Positions 55,972 to 64,000 of a stretch of DNA of 64,000 nt are shown here, piece by piece. This stretch comes from Leptodontidium sp. MPI-SDFR-AT-0119 (taxonomy: Eukaryota > Ascomycota > Leotiomycetes > Helotiales > Leptodontidiaceae), in the NCBI GenBank assembly GCA_020726505.1, contig JAHLEZ010000014.1:2294001-2358000 (forward strand), in the 5' to 3' direction. The position numbers were made by a program, and so were the translations under genes. The notes below the pieces were generated by a model. That model worked only from the letters and a program-made list of their open reading frames with translations, was not told the origin of the DNA and did no database searches. How positions within the stretch are numbered: the stretch's first letter is position 1; each line of letters begins with the position of its first letter.

Positions 55972-58244
55972 CTAAGTCTTCTCAGCCTCCCCCTCCCCAT
56001 CCACCTCCTCACCAACAACAAACCCACACTCCTCTTCCAGCCTCCCATACCTCGTGTTCCCCACCCACCTATTCCCCCACATCCTCCACGTCCCAATCAC
56101 AGCCCTCAACCTCTCCTTCTCAAACGGCACGCCCTCCACCCTCACAGCCTCCAGAATCCCCACCGCTACACTCCTCCCACTCAACGCTGGCTTCCGCAAC
56201 AAAGCACCCACTTCCTCTAAACTCAATCTCGGGTTCACATACCACAGGAAATACGTCCTCAGATTCCGGCCTCGGAGGTGGTAGGAGGAGGTCGAGGAAG
56301 AACGGAGAGGATGGTGCGGGTTGGCACGTCCCGGGTGCAGATTGTGTACGGAGTCGAGATGGCAGGATGCGAGCGTTTCGGCGGCGTGCACGAGGGGACT
56401 GGTGTAGGATGAGAAGAGAGCTGGTGATTTAGGAGCTGGACCTTCGGGAGCTATTCTGCGGATTAGGGAGGGTCCTGATGGAGCTGTGTCTGGGTCTGAG
56501 GGGGAGGAGTGTCCGGTCAGGGCGTACTCAAGCTCGGGGTCTTCTAACGATACTGTCTCTGCAGCAGCTTCTAACTCTTTCTTAGACAGTTTCTTGGATT
56601 TGGTTTTCGTGCTTGCGGTTGGGTCTGTGCTCGTGGTGGTAGTTCCTGCTGGTTCTTCAACTTCAGGCTCAGCCTCTTCTGCTTCAGCATCAGATGGTAT
56701 CTCCACGCCCTCCGCTATACGGATCGGCAAGTTGAGCTCTGCATGATATGGTAGCGGTGGTGTGGGATCTAGCTCTTTCCTTTTCATCTCCAGCGTATGG
56801 AACAGCTGTAACCCAGCATAAGAATCCGAAGCAGCATACATGATCTGATCCAGATTAAGCGTCCGACTCCAATCCGAGATCCGCACATCGCCCTTGAACA
56901 TCGGTAGATGCAGATGTTCCTTCGTCTGCGTGGCGAGAGAAACCAGCCGTCTGTTGATCTCCTTGAACTCCTTGCTCGTAGAGTATTTCACTAGTTTGTA
57001 TAAATGGCTCAACTCTAGCATGCCTTTCGAGTCTATACCGAGATGCTTTCGCAACCGTGTGCAATCCGCTTTGATCGATACTCCGACTTTCGTGACTTTG
57101 TCGTCCTCCATCAATTTCTTGAATGCAGGCGACACGAGCTCGTGTTTGGGATACAGCGCTACATGGAACAGGGCAATGCGTTCCTCGTTCGCTATTTGTA
57201 TCAACGAGACGTGCTGTTTCGCGTTGCTATTCCGATGTGCGTTCTCCTTCCACTCGATATCGAAACCTATTACTTTCGATTTGGCAAAATACATCTCAAG
57301 AACCCGCTCGGTTGTCATGATGGTCTTGCAGTAATGCACTGTTGTCCGTTGAAGTTCCCCATCTATCATAGGGCCCCGGTAGAGTCTGTGTGACCAGTAT
57401 GAGTCTGGTGAGCCTGCTGGCGCGTTTTTGGCTTTGCGGAAGAGCTCTTCGGTCATTTTGAGGGTGGTGGTTGTTCGGGGGAGTTCGTTTTGTTGGGGGT
57501 CTTCCGGCTTGGGCTCTAGTTCTGGAACTTTCGTCTCTGGATCTTTAGATTTTGAGTCTTTAGGGTCTTCCGAATTCTTGAGAGCGTCTGCTGGGGGACC
57601 GATCTGTTGGTCATATCCTGGCTCTGACATTGCTTCCGGGGCCTTCGAAACCGACGCTTTCGTATCTGCGGCTTTCGCCTTTGGAGCTTTTGGGACTTTC
57701 GGATCTTTCGACTTTTTAGGAATCGGTGCAGGTTTTTCTTTCGAGTCTGCTGGTGCCGCAACTTTCGAAATGACAGTTGACTGACGTTCCAGTACAGTCG
57801 TACCTGTAGAAGCCATAACAAAATCATCTTCCGCCCGCGTACGCAGCAGATGATCCTGTTTGACCACCTCCACATCATTCGTGCTCAGCGATCGAGGTGT
57901 CCCAGGCCCCGGTCTGAAAACAATGCCTTGATTTGAACTCCAAGTCCCGCTGAATACAATGCCATTATTCGGACTCCAAGTTCGATTTTGAGATGGCGTG
58001 GAGCTGACTCTCGCTGGCGTAGACCTATTCAAACCCAAGCATTAGCCATTCCAACTCCTCCCGTTGAGAATCGAACATACAAAGCCCTTCCTCCCATCTT
58101 CGCAGCTGTTGAACGCATATTCTCCGTAGAAGCACCAGCGGTTGCAGCAGAACTCCCCTCCAAAGAATTCATTGTTGTCATAAGATGTCGCAGTCTTTGA
58201 AGGGACTTTCCCGACGCTGATGCCCCATAATTGCTCAGGAGCAT
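55972..58244 (-). CDS. DEDDy 3'-5' exonuclease domain protein (Werner-exonuclease type)
   Basis: Exons 58244-58081 and 58024-55972 (56-nt intron, GTATGT..GCTAAT..TAG), 738 aa. Start is uncertain: ATGs at 58244, 58181 and 58172 are in frame; I list the longest. A ~240-residue Lys/Pro/Glu-rich, Ala-Lys-repeat N-terminal region is disordered. The exonuclease domain (about residues 255-450) shows motif I VIGFDIEWKEN (Asp and Glu), QHVSLIQIANEERIALFHV, motif II VGVSIKADCTRLRKHLGI, and motif III YAASDSYAGLQLF (Tyr and Asp). The C-terminus (NLRTYFLWYVNPRLSLEEVG and later) is a small helical domain found in fungal members. Acts on nucleic acid ends; whether DNA or RNA is open. It faces LSM5 over a 518-bp promoter. 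Confidence 0.87.
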
Positions 58245-58762
58245 GACCGTTGGTACGTTTTTTTGGCGCCGTGAATAATTGCTGGTGCCGGCAGTCACCA
58301 CAAGCAAGTCAAGGCAGACGCGCCGTGATGTCCAATCGAAGGCACGCGTAGAATTTCGAGGTCTGTGCAAACAGAGCAAACATTGCTTGCGAGCGGCCGC
58401 CACCGAGATTTCTCTCCGTCGGTATTGGATCACGAGAAGAGAAGGCGAAATAACGAACTATAATACGACTCACGACAGCCAGCCGAGATAATTCAACGAT
58501 CTGATGAACTAGACTTGAGAGATTATTCACTGAGAATCCTGACTCTACTCTGTGAGTGCGTCATCCCTCTTTCGGCTCCAAAAACTGCTCCTCACGTGCT
58601 TGATATCTTCAACCCTTGGCTCCAACCTTATTTCACGACGTCTTGTCGTGGCTACCCTCATAGAAGGCTCAAGCTCTCGAACCTCTTTTCCTCTTTGCTC
58701 AGCCTGCTTCATAAAGCTAATAGTTCCAGCTCGCTTCTTCACCCCACGTAACAACCTTCAAA
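58245..58762. promoter_or_regulatory. Divergent promoter: exonuclease and LSM5
   Basis: 518 bp, no gene seen. The LSM5 side is pyrimidine-rich just before the ATG. Confidence 0.5.
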
Positions 58763-59263
58763 ATGGCTTCTCAATTACTGCCTCTCGGTTTGTGCCCTGT
58801 CCCCTTCCAGAGGAATGCCTTACTGACCACTTGGCAGAGTTGATCGACAAGTGCGTCGGATCCAAGATCTGGGTTGTCATGAAGGGCGACAAGGGTATTA
58901 TCTCTTTCCAACTCTCTTCCGGTATCCTGGCTGACGTGACCAGAATTCAGTGGCACTCTCCTCGGTTTCGATGACTACGTCAGTATGTATATCCTAATCA
59001 AACTCTATGCAACGTACGCTAATGTTGGAATAGACATGGTTCTTGAGGATGTAACTGAATTGTACGTCTTCTGATCTCAGATGTGGTTAGCTCGTGTTGA
59101 CAGGAATACAGCGATTACTCCGGCGGCCAGACTAAACTCTCAAAGATCTTACTGAATGGAAACAACATCTGCATGGTACGTATGATCTGAACGCTCGTGG
59201 TATTCAACAGCTGATTCGCTGTAGTTAATACCTGGTGGAGAGGGTCCAAGTGCGATGGGTTGA
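58763..59263 (+). CDS. LSM5: LSM5, U6 snRNA-associated Sm-like protein
   Basis: Six tiny exons: 58763-58787, 58838-58894, 58944-58982, 59034-59061, 59112-59175 and 59225-59263. All five introns (about 50 nt each) start GT and end AG and all phases agree, giving 83 aa. The protein reads MASQLLPLELIDKCVGSKIW, then VVMKGDKEFSGTLLGFDDYV, NMVLEDVTE, FDYSGG, and the Sm2 motif KILLNGNNICMLIPGGEGP (Sm1 is the KEFSGTLLGFDDYVNMVLEDV block). This matches LSM5 of other eukaryotes. LSM5 is a subunit of the Lsm2-8 ring on U6 snRNA in the nucleus and of Lsm1-7 in mRNA decay. No exon exceeds 64 nt, so the gene is easily missed. Five introns in 252 coding bases is intron-dense even for an ancient gene. Confidence 0.95.
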
Positions 59264-60664
59264 GAGGTTAAACAATGGGATGGGTGAGTCCAGGTATCGA
59301 GGAAGAGATCATGAGGCTTATTTGCAGATTCCTCACGATGAAGTGGTAAAATGAATTATGACTTCAAACTCAGCCCTCTGGGCATTATCATTGGTGTTTT
59401 CCTGTACAGCCTTGTTTGTTTCTACTTGCTGCTTCTCCAATTTACTTCCATTGGGGCAGCATGTGGATGATGGGGCGGTGCTGCCTCGTACGACTCTCCA
59501 CCGAACAAAACGGTTCTGAAATATCAATTCAGCGGTAAATCTCTGTTCGCGGTGATCAGCAGCTTGAGCGTGCATCTTCCCTTCCGACCAGCAACTCGTC
59601 GAAATATCCAGATGAGGCCTTCCATTAGGAGGTTTGTGTCTTGCGTGTTTAGAGCAGGGTGTTTTGTGCCGCTCAACCCACTTTCAGCATTCAGCATTAG
59701 TCGACCACCAAAATTTCTTTCTATTGGATGATTCCGAAGATCAGTTTGCCAGCGATTGTCTCACGATGGGCAGAATATCGAGCCATTGCCGCTGGCTCCA
59801 TGTTGTGACACTCACCAGGTGAGACAAGTCAGAGTTAGTTGATATCTTCAGGCAGGTTTCGAAGATACAAGAACTTCTTCAGCTCTCGGTAGTTAAATGG
59901 ACGCCGTAATAGCCACTGTCGATGCCCCAGCCTCGGAATTTCTGGTCTGCCTGGTCATAGCCCAGGTGAGGTGTAGGACAACTCCCGAGCTGCAAGGACT
60001 TTGGTCAGAAAGAAAGTACGGGGAGTTGCAGCTAGTTATTACACGGCTTGAGGGATTTTCAATCAATCTAGAACGGCAGTCAATGTTCAGTGGTCTGTAT
60101 GACATTCTGCAAAGTTGTGCACCCACACTCTTGCGTGATGCCGCAAAAGATATGGAGCTTTAATTCAGAATTGCGCGGAACAGCATTTCTGCTGTGGTAT
60201 TCTGTACTGTGCGTGTCTTGTTAGTTTGAGCGAACCAAAGGAAGCCCATCTAGGACACTTCCGTGGCGGCACTCACGGAAGTGGATAATTGGCTCAGAAC
60301 GTGCATTCAAGTCAAGGACATTTGCCACTTGACAAACTTCTTCTTCCTCTCGTCCATGGAATACGTGCGGTGGGCTGTAACCTCTGCAGGAGGCCGATCT
60401 TTTCGTCTCCAAACCAAGCTGCTCCTCATGTCCCGCCTGGGCAGACGAGAAAAGCTCCAGCCACAACGGCTACATCTTCTCAATTTCAGCAGAGGCCTTT
60501 GTTTATAATACTGAACGAGGCTATGTACTGGAAGACGGGCATAGTGCAAACTTTGTCTGGAGCTTTATTCCCAGATTCTCTCTGCTAGCACTGCCGCACA
60601 CTTTCGACAATTTTGGCCCATCTCTACTCTTCAAACCCCCTTGCCATTTTCAGTTCTATTAGAG
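59264..60664. other. Possible remnants of a gene, unresolved
   Basis: Coding-like fragments appear in different frames, for example SELVDIFRQVSKIQELLQLS near 59833-59890 and an 89-codon frame at 59897-60163 (VDAPASEFLVCLVIAQV...TRLEGFSINLERQS). They do not join cleanly with introns and I cannot name a family. It may be another decayed gene next to the AAA pseudogene. Confidence 0.3.
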
Positions 60665-63600
60665 ATGTCCATCATATATCGCCCTCCTTGGATGGGTCAT
60701 CCAGCGGTGGCAAATTCTACTGTCGACGCAGACCTATCCGAAGGACTCCTTACCAAGACGTGCAGCGACATGTTTGAAGCAACTCTCGGAGACCAAATCC
60801 AGGATACACTTGAAGACCCCAAAATCAACGATCCTAACACCAGTGATCCCAGTATCAATGATCCCATGGCCGTTCTTAGACGCCTGGAAACACTCGAACG
60901 GCAATACAACACGATCAAGCGGCGCCTTCATCCTTCCCTGGAACCCGAGCAAGCTTCTCATCTGACATCGCAACATCAAGGTAGTCAGACCCCTCGTCGA
61001 GATCATGATCATGCACAGGAGGCTTACCATCATGGAATCCCTCGCTGACCCTCCGTCGCCTGGCATGGAGCTCAAACAGTTTGCCACCTACATTAATCCC
61101 GAAGAGTGGAGGACCAAGGTTCGAAGTCTGGACATCTTGTTATCAGATACGGTTCTGATAGTTTCAATGTGTCGAACATGATTCAAGGCTCTGCCAATCA
61201 TCCAGTGGAGCCAGTCGTCTCTCCAGAGAACAAACTCTCTGCCAAGAATGTTTCATAGATAGAATACCAGACAGAGTCGCAATCTGCTGTCCAGTCCTTC
61301 TCAAGGAGATTCAGAAAATATCTGGATCGACATGGACCTCTACAGAAAGATTGATCTTGGCTCCATTCAAGTATCTGGTGGCTTATCACGAGGAATTCAG
61401 GGAAAGATTGAGAGAAGAGGGAACCAAACTCCAGGCTCTGGAGGCTGAACATCCATATCCGGACGAGGGAGTGGCTTCCGAGAAGAATGATATGAGTTCA
61501 TCCAAGATAGTGCTGGTCCCTCATCGTCTGGAGAGGAAATACTTACCTCTGATGTCTCAATCCCAGAGGCACAAGTTGATGCTGATTACCAAAGCGACGG
61601 AAGGGAGCCATCGCCTGTTCCAGAACTCCCGTGTGGTTACTAGTCTTCTGACGGCGAGTCGGCACAGTCTGACATCAACTGCCAACGAGAAGATGATTGC
61701 CTCCAGACTAGGATATTGATCAATAGTCTGCAAGCTCTTATTCTGTTCTTGGACATGGATCTTGGATCTACGAATGACCTCCAAGCCAGGATCTCGGACT
61801 CGACGCTTCAGAGGATCGTATTCGATGATCTCTTGCATCTTTTATTGCGCCTGGAGACGTTGTGATTTCGAGGGATCAGAAACAAGCATATCGAGTCACA
61901 CATGTCACAGGTGGTTGTCGTCATATCTTCGAAAAGGTTAGCAGAACCCCATCGGAAACCAGGAATCTGAAGTCTAAATTCAAGGAGGACTGCATGTACA
62001 TCTATTTCGATGATACAGAATTTAGACCTACTTCTGCGGAGATCGAAATTGCCCCGTATTCGGGCAAGAGGAATGTTCTGTCCCTCGACGTGTACCCGAT
62101 AGCTATGGTCAGAAAGAACGCTGCCCAGAAGCTTGAGGAGACGATTGTAGCCAGGGGAAAGAAGTTCGTAAAGTTAACTAATGTTGAACACAAGCGATAC
62201 ACCGGGCTAAGTATCAAGAAAAAGAGCCGTCGATACGAAGATGTATGTCGCAGCTGATGCTGAATAATCCCATCTAGCTCCTGTATTTGCTGACCGGAAT
62301 TAGATTGACAGTGATGGGATGATTGACTTTACACTTGGGTACAAGAACAGTTACAAAGAGGACGAAGACTACGAAATTGGAATTCCATACTTCGACAGCG
62401 GCGGCCTGTTAGATCCCACGATATCATTCATGGAAGAATTCACCGCGGTTGTGGAGAGAATGGATGACACCAAATTCGAGCTTGAACGGTGTACTTCGTT
62501 CCTGGACAGTTCGGGATTACTTGAGCGCCGCAATCTCGACATGATAAAACATGACAGAGCGAAGAAATGGATCGAGAAAGGCTGCTCTTGTTACCCATTC
62601 GAATAGTTGGATACCCCTCCATGGACCGCAGACAGTGTATGTTATTTGGCAAAGAAGGATGAAATCAAATCTGCTGATGTCGTGTTAGATGCTTTGGACA
62701 TTGGCAATGTGCACGATGTCGACCGCAAGAAAGAAAGGGAGCGTGACGGCTTCTCGGAGCTTGTTCTACCAGAGGGACACAGGAATATTGTCAGATCCTT
62801 GGTGAAGACATTTGCCAACCCTTCGCGTTCAAGTTCAAATGATACGAGTATATCAAGTCTACCACAGCATACTTTAGATGTCGTTCATGGCAAGGGCCAG
62901 GGGTTGGTCATTCTCCTGCACGGTGTCCCCGGCGTTGGAGACTTCGACGGCTGAGTGTGTTGCTGCACACACTGAACGGCCACTTCTCTCGATCACCTGC
63001 GGAGACATCGGGGGTAACGACTGCGAGTGAGGTCCAAAAAATTCTCGAGTCATACCTTGAGCTGGCACGTAAGTGGGGTTGCGTGCTTCTGCTTGATGAG
63101 GCCGATGTCTTCCTGGCCGAGAGAACAAAAGGCGATATCTTGCAGAACAGTCTCGTATCTGGCAAGTTGACTTTCTTTTGAAAGCATTCACGGGCTTTTT
63201 CTGACACAAGCTCGGTTTTCCTTCGGGTTCTCGAGTATTACAAGGGCATTTTAATACTTACCACCAGCAGGGTGGGTGGGTTTGACGAGGCAGTCAAGTC
63301 TAGAATACGTAGGTTACCCAGTCCTTCGCTACTATGATCTACCATACCAGATCATGATTCAATATCTTGAGCAAGCACTTATCTGCGGTGCCGGCCTCTA
63401 GATATTGCGCTATATTTCGCAAAGCTTGACCGCAAGTCCACGATGAAAATCTGGGAGAACAATATCAAGATCCGCAGCAATACGAAGCGTCCTATTGCGT
63501 TAAGCAGGAGAGATATCAGAACGTTTGCACAAGACCAGTGGCAGAAGGCAGATGAGCAACCGCAGATATCCCGTTGGAACGGCAGACAGATCAAGAATGC

Positions 63601-64000
63601 TTTCTAAACGGCGATTGCACTGGCTGAATGGGATCATATGGAAGCAGTGCATGCTGGAAAGTGTGAGAAGGATGTCCCAACTTCATCACCTGAGCACTTC
63701 CAGACCGCGGAAGCAGCAAGCGCAATATTTGACAATTATCTTACCGAGGTTCGGGGCAAGACATATGGAGCATCTGCCAGGGAGAAGGGCATCCGACGAG
63801 ATGACATAGACTCGAAAGGCGACACCAAGAAAGCAAGCCCAAGCTCTGGATACAAGAATCGTCCCAAGATTCAAAGGCATCGTCATGAGCAGTCAACCAC
63901 GAGCCCTGATTCTGCAATTAGTGGGACCAGCGATGACTCAGGCGAAGATAGCGAAGCTAAGCAGTCGAGAGCAAAAAGAGAGAGAAGGAAGGCAGAAAAA
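60665..64000 (+). pseudogene. Broken AAA+ ATPase (fungal AAA family with a middle DUF7025-like region)
   Basis: Read in pieces, the product is a long AAA+ ATPase typical of filamentous fungi: an N-terminal region with RRLETLERQYN, a middle block with FDDLLHLLL then PGDVVISRDQKQAYRV and YIYFDDTEFRP, GFSELVLPEGHRNIVRSLV, then the AAA core (GKGQGLVILLHGVPGVG, AECVAAHTERPLLSITCGDI, WGCVLLLDEADVFLAER, ILTTSRVGGFDEAVKSRI) and a charged tail to the window end. A real 61-nt intron (62243-62303) and a 3' one joining ..SRI to IALYFAKLD support a once-normal gene. Lesions: frame changes at ~61719-61850, TAG 62604-62606, a two-base loss at ~62940 that deletes the Walker A lysine, an extra G at 63010-63014, and TAA at 63605-63607. 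It extends beyond 64000. Confidence 0.8.

Noticed and set aside
1..64000. CRISPR arrays, bacterial operons, riboswitches or a secondary-metabolite cluster
   Set aside because: None is expected or seen in this eukaryotic window: no regular spaced repeats, no backbone synthase, and neighbouring genes have unrelated roles.

Overview
The window is nuclear DNA from a filamentous ascomycete. Genes are split by short spliceosomal introns (mostly 46-100 nt, GT..AG, with CTAAC/CTAAT-like branch points), neighbours sit on both strands without operons, and the protein families are typical of Pezizomycotina (DUF1996-WSC, 2EXR, fungal SLATT, GPI-anchored wall proteins, Zn2Cys6 regulators). Leotiomycetes is my best guess, from the feel of the proteins only. 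All exon boundaries were read by eye from splice signals and frame continuity; no transcript data were available.

Layout. 0.9-2.1 kb: NAT9-type N-acetyltransferase (+). 3.7-5.5 kb: secreted DUF1996-WSC protein (-). 5.6-10.5 kb: gene-poor, rich in simple repeats, holding one complete 553-bp transposable element with 48-bp terminal inverted repeats and an 8-bp target duplication. 10.6-11.7 kb: CobW/COG0523 metal GTPase (+). 12.3-13.9 kb: GPI-anchored wall-type protein (+). 14.4-15.3 kb: 2EXR protein with a frame problem (-). 16-17.3 kb: PLP serine/threonine dehydratase (+). 17.7-18.4 kb: a degenerate three-copy tandem repeat. 19-23.3 kb: cation-chloride cotransporter (-), head to head with an amino-acid transporter (+, 24.2-26.6 kb). 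27.3-27.6 kb: a 91-residue GPI-anchored protein (-). 28.2-30 kb: DNA polymerase delta small subunit (+).

31-40.4 kb is an accessory-looking stretch: two diverged paralogous proteins of unknown function in tandem, a second 2EXR protein, a two-TM SLATT-type membrane protein, and a decayed Zn2Cys6-family regulator. 41.2-58.2 kb returns to housekeeping genes: nitronate monooxygenase (+), a conserved fungal protein (-), a single-pass membrane protein with a 23-nt homopolymer in its intron (-), taxilin (-) head to head with the presequence protease Cym1 (+), ornithine decarboxylase (+), and a DEDDy 3'-5' exonuclease (-) head to head with LSM5 (+, 58.8-59.3 kb, five introns). The last 3.3 kb is a AAA+ ATPase pseudogene with several frameshifts and stops, one of which removes the Walker A lysine; it runs off the window end.

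The genes do not form one pathway. The notable points are local: the intact non-autonomous transposon, two independently broken genes, the tandem unknown paralogs, the SLATT protein, and small genes that lie below simple ORF thresholds.
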